This document shows, piece by piece, positions 49,033-58,356 of a stretch of DNA of 64,000 nucleotides. Source of the DNA: Rheinheimera pacifica (GTDB lineage: Bacteria > Pseudomonadota > Gammaproteobacteria > Enterobacterales > Alteromonadaceae). The notes under the pieces were generated by a model. It did not search any database. It was not told the DNA's origin and saw only the letters and a program-made list of their open reading frames with translations. The position numbers and the translations under genes are program-made. Location: positions 104,907-168,906 of the forward strand of contig NZ_FNXF01000008.1 of assembly GCF_900108485.1 (NCBI RefSeq), given 5' to 3'. The first letter of the stretch is position 1, and every line of letters begins with the position of its first letter.

Positions 49033-49815
49033 GTGTTTGTAGATTCTCATTGTCATTTAGACCGGCTCGAGCTGGAAAAACTGGGCCTTAGCTTAGAGCA
49101 GGTTATTAGTGCCGCTCAGGCTAAACAGGTGCAGCATATGTTATGCGTTTGCGTCAGTCTGGCCGAATTTGAACAGATGTCATCTCTGGTGGCTGAGTAT
49201 CCAATGGTGTCAGTATCTTGTGGTGAGCACCCTTTACATCAGCACGATCAGGTTGATACAGCATTATTGTTGCAAAACTGCAGCCTGGAACACGTGGTTG
49301 CGGTAGGTGAAACCGGGCTGGATTATTTTTACTCGCCAGACTCCAAATTAAGCCAGCAAGCGGCTTTTGTCAGCCATATACAGGTGGCTAACCAGGTAAA
49401 TAAACCGCTGATTATCCACACGCGCGACGCGCGCGAAGATACCTTAGCCCTAATGCGCAGCCATCAGGCAGATAACGCCGGCGGCGTGCTGCACTGCTTT
49501 ACCGAGAACTGGGATATGGCCAAAGCTGCGCTGGACCTGGGGTTTTATATCTCTATTTCCGGCATTATGACTTTTCGTAATGCTGATGAACTGCGTGATG
49601 TGGTAAAAAAGTTGCCACTGGACCGGTTACTGATAGAAACCGACTCACCTTATCTGGCACCGGTGCCGTTTCGTGGCAAAACTAATCAGCCGGCTTATGT
49701 TACGGCTGTGGCAGAGGCTATTGCGCAGGTAAAGGGCGTTAGCCTGCAACATCTGGCGCAGGCCACAACAGAGAACTTTTATAATCTGTTTAAATTGGTA
49801 AAAAAAGCCGCTTAA
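49033..49815 (+). CDS. TatD family metal-dependent DNase (YcfH type)
   Basis: 260 residues from a GTG start. Metal-binding motifs DSHCHLD, GETGLDYFY, IIHTRDA, GVLHCFTE and ETDSPYLAP are all present. Members are 3' to 5' exonucleases or deoxyribonucleases. Last gene of this cluster. Confidence 0.92.
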   Translation: MFVDSHCHLDRLELEKLGLSLEQVISAAQAKQVQHMLCVCVSLAEFEQMSSLVAEYPMVSVSCGEHPLHQHDQVDTALLLQNCSLEHVVAVGETGLDYFYSPDSKLSQQAAFVSHIQVANQVNKPLIIHTRDAREDTLALMRSHQADNAGGVLHCFTENWDMAKAALDLGFYISISGIMTFRNADELRDVVKKLPLDRLLIETDSPYLAPVPFRGKTNQPAYVTAVAEAIAQVKGVSLQHLAQATTENFYNLFKLVKKAA

Positions 49816-49835
49816 TTTCAACAGCCTGATAAAAG

Positions 49836-49868
49836 AAGCCCGGAACCAATCCGCATTGTTCCGGGCTT
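49836..49868 (+). terminator. Hairpin after tatD-like gene
   Basis: AAGCCCGGAAC(C)AAT / ATTGTTCCGGGCTT, 14 bp with one bulge, followed by a second hairpin GGCTCAT/ATGAGCC (49877-49893). The T-run is missing, so termination may be weak or Rho-linked. The rest of the spacer to 50248 is AT-rich and I see no gene in it. Confidence 0.5.
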
Positions 49869-50248
49869 AGGGGAATGGCTCATAGGGAATGAGCCGTGCG
49901 CTATCGTTACAACTGCTAATATTCAGAAGGTAAGTTCCAGTTTAGTTAATACACAAATTTTTGCTTGTTAGTACATTTGAAACAAAGGTGCTGATAGCTA
50001 TCCTTTTTTACCCTTTTATACCCAACTTATACGTAAGTTATCCCCAGTTTATGCAGTGGAGCAGGCAAGGTGACTGTGTTGCCCCTGATTTCGGTGCAAT
50101 ATTCGCCGCTACTATTTTTAGTACATCATTGTATTAACATTGGTTACTTTATAAGTAAAAAATCTAAAAAATCATCTTCAGCCGTACTTTCATGTTAAAT
50201 GGTCCATTTTCCGCTAAGCTGTAAACTGATAAAGACAAAATTGCACAG

Positions 50249-50260
50249 ATTGTCGACAAT
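50249..50260. promoter_or_regulatory. PrpR operator 1
   Basis: ATTGTCGACAAT, a perfect 12-bp palindrome upstream of the prpR -35. It fits the GntR-type PrpR motif as I recall it for Shewanella-like bacteria. Confidence 0.6.
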
Positions 50261-50276
50261 GTTGTGGCGCTCAGGC

Positions 50277-50305
50277 TTGACTTAGTCGATTAAAGCCGTT
50301 AAAAC
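50277..50305 (+). promoter_or_regulatory. Promoter of the prp operon
   Basis: TTGACT (50277-50282), 17 bp, TAAAAC (50300-50305). The two PrpR-type palindromes bracket it. Confidence 0.6.
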
Positions 50306-50321
50306 GATGGTAATTTATTTT

Positions 50322-50333
50322 TATGTCGACAAT
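50322..50333. promoter_or_regulatory. PrpR operator 2
   Basis: TATGTCGACAAT, 10 of 12 matches to operator 1, between the expected transcription start and the prpR ATG; well placed for repression. Confidence 0.55.
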
Positions 50334-50341
50334 CAGCCTTT

Positions 50342-51019
50342 ATGCAACATCCATCATTACGCTCTCCTATTACCGCCGCCGATCGGGTTTTGCTGGAAAT
50401 TCAGCGTGCTATTGTTGAAGGCGAAATTGCCGCAGGCAGCAAAATAAGTGAGCCAGAGCTGGCGAAACGCTTTGATTTAAGCCGCGCACCGCTGCGCGAG
50501 GCATTAGCGCGGTTAGAGCGCTGCCACTTAATTGAGAGGATCCCTAACGCCGGTGCCCGGGTAGTGAAATTGTCGACACAAGGGCTGTTGTCCTTGTATC
50601 AGCTGCGCGAAACCTTGGAAGGTTTAGCCTGCCGGCTGGCTGCCGAGCATATGGCCGACAGTGAAATAGCCGAGCTGCGCGCCTTATTGGATCAGCACCT
50701 GAGTACACAAAGGGTACGCGAAGGAGAAAGCTACTATCAGGAAGCCGGCGATCTGGATTTTCATTATCGTGTCATCCTGGGCAGTAAAAATGCTTATCTG
50801 ATTAACATTTTGTGCGACGAGCTGTATTACCTGGTACGGATGTACCGTGTGCAATTGGGTATGAACGGGCCGCGCGTATCACGGGCATTTGACGAACATA
50901 AAGCTATTCTTAATGCCATAGCCAACCGCGATGGTGAACTGGCCGATTTACTGATGCGCCGCCATATTGCCGCATCAAGGCGTAATATTGAAAAACAACT
51001 TGAACAAACGGGGACTTAA
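50342..51019 (+). CDS. prpR: GntR/FCD-family regulator of propionate catabolism
   Basis: 225 residues: winged helix ([23 protein letters not shown], in two helices, about 37-60) and an FCD ligand domain with metal-type residues (D/H in [29 protein letters not shown]). First gene of the prp operon, a known arrangement for GntR-type PrpR, which responds to 2-methylcitrate. An additional operator-like site lies inside the gene at 50569-50580. Confidence 0.85.
   Translation: MQHPSLRSPITAADRVLLEIQRAIVEGEIAAGSKISEPELAKRFDLSRAPLREALARLERCHLIERIPNAGARVVKLSTQGLLSLYQLRETLEGLACRLAAEHMADSEIAELRALLDQHLSTQRVREGESYYQEAGDLDFHYRVILGSKNAYLINILCDELYYLVRMYRVQLGMNGPRVSRAFDEHKAILNAIANRDGELADLLMRRHIAASRRNIEKQLEQTGT
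50569..50580. promoter_or_regulatory. Intragenic PrpR-like site
   Basis: ATTGTCGACACA, 10 of 12 matches to operator 1, 228 bp inside prpR. Could allow looping with the promoter sites or be chance. Confidence 0.3.
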
Positions 51020-51020
51020 C

Positions 51021-51905
51021 ATGAGCACACATACTGCCGGGCAAAAATTCCGCGCCGCGATTAAGGCAAACCAACCGCTGCAAATCGTCGGTACTATTAA
51101 TGCCTACACGGCGATGATGGCAGAACGCACCGGCCATCAGGCGCTGTATTTGTCGGGCGCCGGCGTGGCCAATGCCTCTTTTGGCTTGCCGGATTTGGGC
51201 ATGACGTCACTAAACGATGTCTGTGAAGATATCCGCCGTATTGCCGCTGCGACCAGCTTACCGCTGTTAGTGGATGCCGACACCGGCTGGGGTGGGGCTT
51301 TTAATATTGCCCGCACGGTAAAAGAAATGACCCGCGCCGGTGCCGCCGGTTTTCATATTGAAGATCAGGTGGCGCAAAAGCGTTGTGGCCACCGGCCAAA
51401 TAAAGAGATTGTTAGCTCAGATGAAATGGTCGACCGGGTAAAAGCCAGTGTGGATGCCCGTACTGATGAAAGCTTTTTTATTATGGCGCGCACCGATGCC
51501 TTAGCGCAGCAGGGGCTGGAGGCGGCGATAGAGCGCGCGCTGGCCTGCGAAGCCGCCGGGGCCGATGCCATTTTTGCTGAAGCGGTACATACGCTGGAGC
51601 AATATCAGGCCTTTACCAGCGCGCTTAAGGTACCGGTTTTGGCTAATATTACTGAATTTGGCCAGACACCGCTGTTTAATAAAGCTGAGTTGGCAGCTGT
51701 GGGGGTAGCCATGGTGCTTTATCCGCTTAGTGCGTTTCGGGCAATGAATAAAGCAGCATTAAATGTGTATCAGTCTATTTTAGCCAATGGCGATCAAAAG
51801 GCAGTGGTAGACAGCATGCAAACCCGCGCCGAGCTGTACGACTTTTTAAACTACCATAGCTTTGAGCAAAAGCTGGATCAGCTGTTTAGCAGCAAACAAA
51901 AATAA
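51021..51905 (+). CDS. prpB: Methylisocitrate lyase
   Basis: 294 residues from the ATG at 51021. The active-site motif KRCGH lies in [15 protein letters not shown] and the Mg-binding DADTGWGG is upstream. Splits 2-methylisocitrate to pyruvate and succinate, the last step of the methylcitrate cycle. Confidence 0.95.
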   Translation: MSTHTAGQKFRAAIKANQPLQIVGTINAYTAMMAERTGHQALYLSGAGVANASFGLPDLGMTSLNDVCEDIRRIAAATSLPLLVDADTGWGGAFNIARTVKEMTRAGAAGFHIEDQVAQKRCGHRPNKEIVSSDEMVDRVKASVDARTDESFFIMARTDALAQQGLEAAIERALACEAAGADAIFAEAVHTLEQYQAFTSALKVPVLANITEFGQTPLFNKAELAAVGVAMVLYPLSAFRAMNKAALNVYQSILANGDQKAVVDSMQTRAELYDFLNYHSFEQKLDQLFSSKQK

Positions 51906-51941
51906 GCCGGATTAAATTCAAAGAAAACGGGGAGAAGACAA

Positions 51942-53072
51942 ATGGCAAATGCAAAACAACTTACCGGTGCCGGCCTGCGTGGCCAGGTTGCAGGCAAAAC
52001 GGCATTATCAACTGTAGGTAAAACCGGCTCAGGCTTAACCTACCGTGGTTATGATGTAAAAGATTTAGCCGCCAATTGCAGTTTTGAAGAAGTGGCGCAC
52101 CTTATTTTAAAAGGCGAGTTGCCAAACAGCAGCGAGCTTAATGCCTATAAAAGCAAATTAAAAAGCCTGCGGGCACTGCCGCAGGCATTAAAAGATGTGC
52201 TGGAGCGTATTCCGGCCAGCGCCCATCCGATGGATGTGATGCGCACCGGTTGCTCTATGCTGGGTAACCTGGAAACCGAACAAAGCTTTGAGCAGCAACA
52301 GGATGCCAGTGATCGGCTGCTGGCGATTTTCCCTGGTCTGGTCAATTACTGGTATAACTACAGCCACCATGGCAAGCGCATTGAAGTGGAAACCGACGCC
52401 GATTCTGTTGCTGAGCAATTCTTGTGGACCTTACACGGCAAAAAGCCAAATGCGCTTCATGTTGAAGTGATGCAAGCCTCGCTGATTTTATACGCTGAGC
52501 ATGAGTTTAATGCCTCTACCTTTACTGCCCGCGTTTGTGCTTCAACCCTTAGCGATATGCACTCTTGTGTTACCGGTGCTATAGGTTCATTGCGTGGCCC
52601 GTTGCACGGCGGTGCAAATGAGGCAGCAATGGAGCTGATTGAGAAAATGGCCAACCCGGATGATGCCGAACAAAAACTGCTGGGCATGCTGGAGCGCAAA
52701 GAAAAAATTATGGGCTTTGGCCATGCGGTGTATGCAGAATCAGACCCGCGTAATGCGGTTATTAAAGCCTGGTCAGAAAAGCTGGCAAAGGCTAACGGCG
52801 ATAGCCGCTTGTACGACGTGTCTGTGCGCTGTGAAGCGGTGATGTGGCGCGAGAAGAAGCTGTTTTGTAATGCCGATTTCTTCCATGCTTCGGCCTACAA
52901 CTATATGGGTATTCCGACTAAGCTGTTTACACCGATTTTTGTTTGCAGCCGTTTAACTGGCTGGGCAGCCCATGTGATGGAGCAACGCGCGGATAACCGT
53001 ATTATCCGGCCAAGCGCTGATTATGTTGGCGTAGAGCCGCGTAGCGTAAAACCTCTTGCAGAGCGTGGCTGA
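51942..53072 (+). CDS. prpC: 2-methylcitrate synthase
   Basis: 376 residues with citrate-synthase-fold motifs: GLTYRGYDVKDLA, LHGGANEAAMELI, MGFGHAVY and the catalytic Asp region. Condenses propionyl-CoA with oxaloacetate. GGGGAG ribosome site. Followed by a foldback repeat and a terminator-like hairpin. Confidence 0.94.
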   Translation: MANAKQLTGAGLRGQVAGKTALSTVGKTGSGLTYRGYDVKDLAANCSFEEVAHLILKGELPNSSELNAYKSKLKSLRALPQALKDVLERIPASAHPMDVMRTGCSMLGNLETEQSFEQQQDASDRLLAIFPGLVNYWYNYSHHGKRIEVETDADSVAEQFLWTLHGKKPNALHVEVMQASLILYAEHEFNASTFTARVCASTLSDMHSCVTGAIGSLRGPLHGGANEAAMELIEKMANPDDAEQKLLGMLERKEKIMGFGHAVYAESDPRNAVIKAWSEKLAKANGDSRLYDVSVRCEAVMWREKKLFCNADFFHASAYNYMGIPTKLFTPIFVCSRLTGWAAHVMEQRADNRIIRPSADYVGVEPRSVKPLAERG

Positions 53073-53104
53073 TAAAAGAACTTTGAAATTCGGTGTATTG
53101 GCAC

Positions 53105-53198
53105 GGTTGCAACACCCATTCTGCTCGCCATAGCAACTCGCCCTAATGCCTACGGCAGGGCTCAGACACTCTATGGCTGCGCAAATGGGGTTCCAACC
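53105..53198. repeat. Foldback repeat, copy 1 (prpC-acnD spacer)
   Basis: Arms GGTTGCAACACCCATT and AATGGGGTTCCAACC, inner stems GCCATAG/CTATGGC and GCCCT/AGGGC. Shares GCTCGCC-x-AGCAA and CTCAGACACTCT with copies 2 and 3. Confidence 0.75.
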
Positions 53199-53226
53199 TA
53201 CCATCGCAGCGACATAAGAACATTTT

Positions 53227-53249
53227 AAAGAGGGCTCAGCCCTCTTTTT
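53227..53249 (+). terminator. Terminator-like hairpin before acnD
   Basis: AAAGAGGGC-TCA-GCCCTCTTTTT, a textbook intrinsic terminator inside the prp operon, 26 bp before acnD. Confidence 0.7.
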
Positions 53250-53274
53250 GCCAGACAAGACAAGAGTAAACACT

Positions 53275-55875
53275 ATGAACAGCCAATACCGTAAAAAACT
53301 GCCCGGCACAGCGCTGGATTACTTCGACACCCGGGCCGCTGTCGATGCTATAGAACCGGGCGCTTATGCCAAACTGCCTTATACCTCACGCGTGCATGCT
53401 GAAAACTTAGTGCGCCGCTGCGACCCGGCCATGCTTACTGATGCGTTAAAGCAGCTGATTTACCGCAAGCGTGATTTAGACTTTCCGTGGTTTCCGGCCC
53501 GGGTGGTGTGCCATGACATTTTAGGCCAAACCGCACTGGTTGATTTAGCTGGCCTGCGTGATGCGATTGCCGAACAAGGCGGCGACCCGGCCAAAGTAAA
53601 CCCGGTAGTGCCTACCCAGTTAATCGTTGATCACTCCTTAGCAGTAGAACATGGCGGCTTTGAAAAAGATGCCTTTGCAAAAAACCGTGCTATTGAAGAT
53701 CGGCGTAATGACGATCGTTTTCACTTTATCAACTGGACAAAAAAAGCCTTTAAGAATGTAGATGTCATACCGCCTGGCAACGGCATTATGCACCAGATTA
53801 ACTTAGAGCGGATGTCACCGGTGATACACGCCATAGACGGCGTGGCATTTCCGGATACCTTAGTCGGTACAGATAGCCATACGCCGCATGTCGATGCGCT
53901 GGGCGTTATCGCCATTGGTGTGGGCGGGCTGGAAGCGGAAAGCGTGATGTTAGGCCGCGCCAGCTGGATGCGCTTGCCGGATATTATCGGCGTAGAGCTA
54001 ACCGGCAAAGCCCAGCCTGGTATCATGGCCACCGACATCGTACTGGCGCTGACCGAGTTTTTACGCAAAGAAAAAGTGGTGTCGGCCTATTTAGAGTTTT
54101 ATGGTGAAGGCGCCAGCAGCTTAAGCCTGGGCGATAGAGCCACTATCTCTAATATGACGCCGGAATACGGTGCCACAGCGGCAATGTTTAGCATTGACCA
54201 GCAAACGCTCGACTATTTAACCCTGACTGGCCGTGAGCCTGAGCAGGTTAAGCTGGTAGAAACCTACGCCAAAGAGGCCGGTTTATGGAGCGACAGCTTA
54301 ACTACCGCTGAGTACGAGCGGGTACTGAAGTTTGATTTATCCGGCGTTGGCCGCACCATGGCCGGGCCATCAAATCCGCATGCGCGGCTTTCTACCAGTG
54401 ACTTAACTGCTAAAGGCATTGCCGGTAAATATGTGTTGGAAGAGGGTAAAATGCCCGATGGCGCGGTGATTATCGCTGCTATTACCAGCTGTACCAATAC
54501 CTCTAACCCGCGCAATGTTATTGCCGCTGGCTTATTAGCCCGCAACGCCAATAAACTTGGGCTTACGCGTAAGCCCTGGGTAAAAACCTCACTGGCACCC
54601 GGCTCTAAAGCGGTGCAACTGTATTTAGAAGAAGGCCATTTACTTGGCGAGCTGGAACAACTGGGCTTTGGTATCGTTGGTTTTGCCTGCACTACCTGTA
54701 ACGGCATGAGCGGTGCACTGGACCCGGTGATCCAGCAGGAAGTGATAGACCGCGATTTATACGCCACGGCAGTGTTATCCGGTAACCGTAACTTTGACGG
54801 CCGTATTCATCCGTACGCCAAGCAGGCGTTTTTGGCCTCTCCTGCACTGGTAGTCGCCTACGCCATCGCCGGCACTATCCGTTTTGATATCGAAAAAGAT
54901 GTGCTGGGCTATGATGCTGCAGGCAATGCTATCACCTTGAAAGATATCTGGCCAAATGACGCGGAAATTGATGCGGTAGTAGCAAAGAGCGTAAAACCGG
55001 AGCAGTTTCGTAAAGTGTACGAGCCGATGTTTGCGGTAGAAGTAGATTATGGTGACAAAGTATCGCCGCTGTACGACTGGCGGCCACAAAGCACCTATAT
55101 CCGCCGCCCGCCGTACTGGCAAAAAGAGGGCGAAGGCGCCATTGCCGGCGAGCGCACGTTAACAGGTATGCGGCCACTGGCACTATTGCCGGATAATATT
55201 ACTACCGACCACTTATCACCGTCGAACGCCATTATGCTGGACAGCGCCGCCGGCGAATACCTGCACAAGATGGGCCTGCCGGAGGAAGATTTTAACTCTT
55301 ACGCGACCCATCGTGGTGATCACTTAACTGCGCAGCGCGCTACTTTTGCCAATCCCAAGCTGATTAATGAAATGGCTGTGGTAGATGGCAAGGTAAAACA
55401 GGGCTCGCTGGCACGGCTTGAGCCGGAAGGCAAAGTTACCCGGATGTGGGAAGCGATAGAAACCTATATGCAGCGCAAGCAGCCGTTAATTATTATCGCC
55501 GGTGCCGATTACGGCCAGGGCTCGTCACGTGACTGGGCGGCCAAAGGCGTACGGCTGGCCGGGGTGGAAGCCATAGCAGCGGAAGGCTTTGAACGCATTC
55601 ACCGTACTAACCTGGTGGGTATGGGCGTATTGCCGCTGGAGTTTATGCCGGGCACTAACCGCAAAACGCTACAGCTGGATGGCACCGAAACCTACGATGT
55701 AACAGGTGAGCGTATGCCACGCAGCACGCTAACGCTGGTTATTCACCGCACTAACGGCGAAAAGCTGGAGGTACCGGTAAGATGCCGGTTGGATACGGCA
55801 GAAGAGTTGTCGATTTATGAAGCCGGCGGTGTACTGCAGCGTTTTGCGCAGGACTTTTTGCAGGGCGCGGTTTAA
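53275..55875 (+). CDS. acnD: 2-methylcitrate dehydratase, Fe/S-dependent
   Basis: 866 residues from the ATG at 53275. An aconitase-fold enzyme; the 4Fe-4S ligands are in AAITSCTNTSNP and ACTTCNGMSG. AcnD with PrpF replaces PrpD for converting 2-methylcitrate, and prpF is encoded next, which separates this from ordinary acnA. Confidence 0.93.
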   Translation: MNSQYRKKLPGTALDYFDTRAAVDAIEPGAYAKLPYTSRVHAENLVRRCDPAMLTDALKQLIYRKRDLDFPWFPARVVCHDILGQTALVDLAGLRDAIAEQGGDPAKVNPVVPTQLIVDHSLAVEHGGFEKDAFAKNRAIEDRRNDDRFHFINWTKKAFKNVDVIPPGNGIMHQINLERMSPVIHAIDGVAFPDTLVGTDSHTPHVDALGVIAIGVGGLEAESVMLGRASWMRLPDIIGVELTGKAQPGIMATDIVLALTEFLRKEKVVSAYLEFYGEGASSLSLGDRATISNMTPEYGATAAMFSIDQQTLDYLTLTGREPEQVKLVETYAKEAGLWSDSLTTAEYERVLKFDLSGVGRTMAGPSNPHARLSTSDLTAKGIAGKYVLEEGKMPDGAVIIAAITSCTNTSNPRNVIAAGLLARNANKLGLTRKPWVKTSLAPGSKAVQLYLEEGHLLGELEQLGFGIVGFACTTCNGMSGALDPVIQQEVIDRDLYATAVLSGNRNFDGRIHPYAKQAFLASPALVVAYAIAGTIRFDIEKDVLGYDAAGNAITLKDIWPNDAEIDAVVAKSVKPEQFRKVYEPMFAVEVDYGDKVSPLYDWRPQSTYIRRPPYWQKEGEGAIAGERTLTGMRPLALLPDNITTDHLSPSNAIMLDSAAGEYLHKMGLPEEDFNSYATHRGDHLTAQRATFANPKLINEMAVVDGKVKQGSLARLEPEGKVTRMWEAIETYMQRKQPLIIIAGADYGQGSSRDWAAKGVRLAGVEAIAAEGFERIHRTNLVGMGVLPLEFMPGTNRKTLQLDGTETYDVTGERMPRSTLTLVIHRTNGEKLEVPVRCRLDTAEELSIYEAGGVLQRFAQDFLQGAV

Positions 55876-55909
55876 CTGTAACGGATTGCCAGAGCCCTTT
55901 TGGGGCTTC

Positions 55910-56074
55910 GGTTGCAACTCCCCGAATAGCTCGCCACAGCAATTACGCTGGTCAATCCTGCCCATCGCCGGAGGCCAGCCAGAGGCTGTTCAAATTCGTT
56001 CCAGACGAATTTGTCACTTCGCTGCTGGCGCGCTCGCTCAGACACTCTGTGTCGACTTTTCGGGGATTCCAACC
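55910..56074. repeat. Foldback repeat, copy 2 (acnD-prpF spacer)
   Basis: 165 bp with arms GGTTGCAACTCCCCGAA and TTCGGGGATTCCAACC, an inner stem CAAATTCGT/ACGAATTTG, and the shared AGCTCGCC(A)CAGCAA and GCTCAGACACTCT blocks. Larger middle than the other copies. Confidence 0.75.
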
Positions 56075-56153
56075 TGCGCTATCACTTTCAGCTGATATCG
56101 ACTAAAAAAGAGCTGCAATCTCACAGGAATTTAACTCCTCATTTGATGAGGGA

Positions 56154-56246
56154 GAGCCGATGCCCTGTTTTGTCGCCGTAGAGTGTCTGAGTGAACGCGT
56201 AAGCGTTCAGGAGTTGCTGCGGCGAGCAAAATGGGGTTGTCGGCTC
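56154..56246. repeat. Foldback repeat, copy 3, inverted (acnD-prpF spacer)
   Basis: 93 bp; arms GAGCCGA / TCGGCTC. Read on the minus strand it contains GCTCGCCGCAGCAACTC and CTCAGACACTC as in copy 1. The inner GAACGC/GCGTTC stem is different. Between 56075 and 56335, apart from this element, no gene is seen. Confidence 0.7.
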
Positions 56247-56335
56247 GTACTCTAAGCGATGTATATGTCGTTATGAGCAGAAAGAGATTTTCGGCTCGGA
56301 CTAAACAATTTCAGCAACAAAAGAGACCAGTACTT

Positions 56336-57523
56336 ATGTCTGCACCACAAATAAAAATCCCGGCCACCTACATGCGTGGCGGTACCAGCAAAGGCGTATT
56401 TTTTAAACTGGACGATTTACCCAAGGCCGCCCAAGTGCCTGGCCCGGCGCGTGACAACCTGCTGCTGCGGGTTATCGGCAGCCCGGATCCCTATGGTAAA
56501 CACACCGATGGCATGGGCGGCGCTACCTCCAGCACCAGCAAAACCGTGATTTTAAGCCAAAGCAGTAAAGCCGATCACGATGTTGACTACCTGTTTGGCC
56601 AGGTAGCGATAGACAAGCCGTTTATCGACTGGAGCGGTAACTGCGGCAACTTAACTGCTGCTGTGGGTTCATTCGCTATCAGCAACGGCCTGGTAGCAGC
56701 TGAGCGGATGCCACAAAATGGTATCTGCACTGTGCGCATCTGGCAGGCGAATATTAATAAAACCATATTTGCTCATGTACCAATAACCAACGGCGAAGTG
56801 CAGGAAACCGGTGACTTTGAACTGGACGGTGTTACTTTCCCGGCGGCAGAAGTGCAAATTGAGTTTTTAGACCCGGCCGCCGATGAAGGTGAGGGTGGTG
56901 GTGCTATGTTTCCCACCGGCAATCTGGTTGATGAATTAGATGTGCCGGGTATCGGTACTTTTAAAGCTACTTTAATTAACGCCGGTATCCCGACTATTTT
57001 CGTTAATGCCGCCGATATCGGTTACAGCGGCACTGAACTGCAGGATGCGATAAACAGTGACACCGCCGCACTGGCACGTTTTGAAACCATCCGTGCTTAC
57101 GGCGCGGTAAAAATGGGCCTGATTAGCGATATCAGCGAAGCTGCCGCACGGGCACATACGCCCAAAATCGCTTTTGTTGCACCGCCCGCAAGTTATGTTT
57201 CATCCAGCGGCAAGCAGGTAAATGCCGGCGATATCGACCTGCTGGTACGGGCGCTGTCGATGGGCAAACTGCACCACGCCATGATGGGCACTGCAGCCGT
57301 AGCCATTGGTACCGCAGCAGCCATACCCGGTACCTTAGTAAACCTGGCTGCTGGCGGCACCGCACGCGAAGCCGTGCGCTTTGGCCACCCGTCCGGCACC
57401 TTGCGTGTTGGTGCCGCGGCAACCCAGGTAAACGGGCAGTGGACAGTAACCAAAGCCATAATGAGCCGCAGCGCGCGGGTATTAATGGAAGGTTGGGTAC
57501 GTGTACCGGGTGATTGTTTCTGA
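56336..57523 (+). CDS. prpF: AcnD-accessory isomerase PrpF
   Basis: 395 residues from the ATG at 56336. Typical PrpF: IPATYMRGGTSKGVFF, GNCGNLTAAVG and the terminal SRSARVLMEGWV. A diaminopimelate-epimerase-fold isomerase that works with AcnD on aconitate isomers. Upstream in-frame ATGs (56231, 56273) would extend over the third repeat and are unlikely. Confidence 0.93.
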   Translation: MSAPQIKIPATYMRGGTSKGVFFKLDDLPKAAQVPGPARDNLLLRVIGSPDPYGKHTDGMGGATSSTSKTVILSQSSKADHDVDYLFGQVAIDKPFIDWSGNCGNLTAAVGSFAISNGLVAAERMPQNGICTVRIWQANINKTIFAHVPITNGEVQETGDFELDGVTFPAAEVQIEFLDPAADEGEGGGAMFPTGNLVDELDVPGIGTFKATLINAGIPTIFVNAADIGYSGTELQDAINSDTAALARFETIRAYGAVKMGLISDISEAAARAHTPKIAFVAPPASYVSSSGKQVNAGDIDLLVRALSMGKLHHAMMGTAAVAIGTAAAIPGTLVNLAAGGTAREAVRFGHPSGTLRVGAAATQVNGQWTVTKAIMSRSARVLMEGWVRVPGDCF

Positions 57524-57549
57524 AAAAAAGGCGCTGCGGCGCCTTTTTT
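57523..57549 (+). terminator. Terminator after prpF
   Basis: AAAAAAGGCGC-TGCG-GCGCCTTTTTT, overlapping the end of the converging integrase remnant. Confidence 0.9.
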
Positions 57550-58149
57550 AAAGCAGTTGAGATAGCGGGCTTTTTACGGCATTGCCGCCTTGCTTTAATA
57601 CATGGGTATAAATTTGGGTGGTTTTTACATCGGTATGGCCAAGTTGTTCCTGCACCGTGCGGATATCCATACCTGCTTCGAGTAAATGCGTTGCAAACGA
57701 GTGGCGTAAGGTATGACAGGTAGTGTGTTTGGTTATCTCAGCCTTTTTACTTGCAGTGCGTACTGCTTTTTGCAATGACGTTTCATCAATATGATGGCGG
57801 ATCTACACTTAAGCGGGAAGAGGGAAAAAGATACTGCCAACCCAGCTCTTTTGGCGCTGTCGGGTATTTACGCGCTAACGCAAAAGGCCTTTTAAGTATT
57901 TCTTTATACATAAAGCTCAAAGCATTAAGTGCAAGCGCCTGCGTTTGCACTGCTACATTTCGGGTAACCGCCAGGTGAGTTAAGAACTGCTCTACGTGCG
58001 TTTCCAGCAAATCTTTCGGGTGCTGTTTTTTGTGAAATAAGATAAAAAAATTTTATCCAATGCAAATAAGTTTCAACAGTTCGTTTCGCATAGCGTCGGG
58101 TATACATTTCCTCAGCAATGAACTGCATAAAAGGCGATGATTCAGTCAT
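57548..58149 (-). pseudogene. intI: Integron integrase IntI, inactivated
   Basis: Tyrosine recombinase remains in three frames. The N-terminal SAM-like domain (MTESSPFMQFIAEEMYTRRY) is cut by a frameshift at a seven-A run (58044-58050). After LKRPF the sequence jumps to [20 protein letters not shown], the integron-specific patch, so about 110 residues with the first catalytic Arg are gone. A second frameshift near 57786-57800 precedes the C-terminal part, which still has [14 protein letters not shown] and the tyrosine in TQIYTHV. Not functional as read, whatever the reliability of the homopolymer. Confidence 0.9.
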
Positions 58150-58170
58150 AAAGCAACCCCGAAATAAGCA

Positions 58171-58186
58171 CTGTTTAAGCATACAG
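58171..58186 (-). promoter_or_regulatory. LexA box of the integrase promoter
   Basis: CTGTTTAAGCATACAG, a full CTGT-N8-ACAG SOS box 22 bp before the integrase start. On the minus strand TTGACA (58203-58198) lies upstream, so the box overlaps the expected -10. SOS control of integron integrases is established. Confidence 0.75.
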
Positions 58187-58202
58187 TTATTTTAAGATGT
58201 CA

Positions 58203-58219
58203 AGTTAACTCTGTTAGGC
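58203..58219 (+). other. Probable attI recombination site
   Basis: AGTTAAC followed by GTTAGGC (58213-58219, fitting GTTRRRY), next to the integrase promoter at the head of the array. A second GTTRRRY, GTTAAAC at 58367-58373, is the alternative boundary of the first cassette. Confidence 0.45.
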
Positions 58220-58356
58220 GGGTCAACCCGTACTTTCTGCCAGGGAAAATACAAAGACTTGTTCAAGTCGTTGTATTTTTTCTAAATGCTCGGTAATCTG
58301 CAAAACATTAAATTTACAAATGCGGATCAACCCGTGTTTAAGTGCGGGTCGACCCG
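58218..58356 (+). repeat. Three 13-bp repeats at the array head
   Basis: GCGGGTCAACCCG (58218-58230), GCGGATCAACCCG (58322-58334) and GCGGGTCGACCCG (58344-58356): one near-palindromic unit with one or two changes per copy. Direct repeats in attI regions can bind IntI; that function here is inferred. Confidence 0.6.
58246..58281. terminator. Strong hairpin between attI and first cassette gene
   Basis: AAAATACAA-A-GACTTG / CAAGTC-G-TTGTATTTT, 15 pairs with one mismatch, a TT loop and T-runs on both strands. It should block transcription entering the array from attI and read-through toward intI. Confidence 0.7.

Noticed and set aside
50279..50287. GACTTAGTC before prpR as another CrbR-like site
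   Set aside because: The spacer is three instead of four bases, and it overlaps the prp -35 element.
58044..58050. Integrase frameshift explained as a sequencing error in seven A
   Set aside because: Possible for this one position, but the internal deletion and the second frameshift leave the gene broken anyway.
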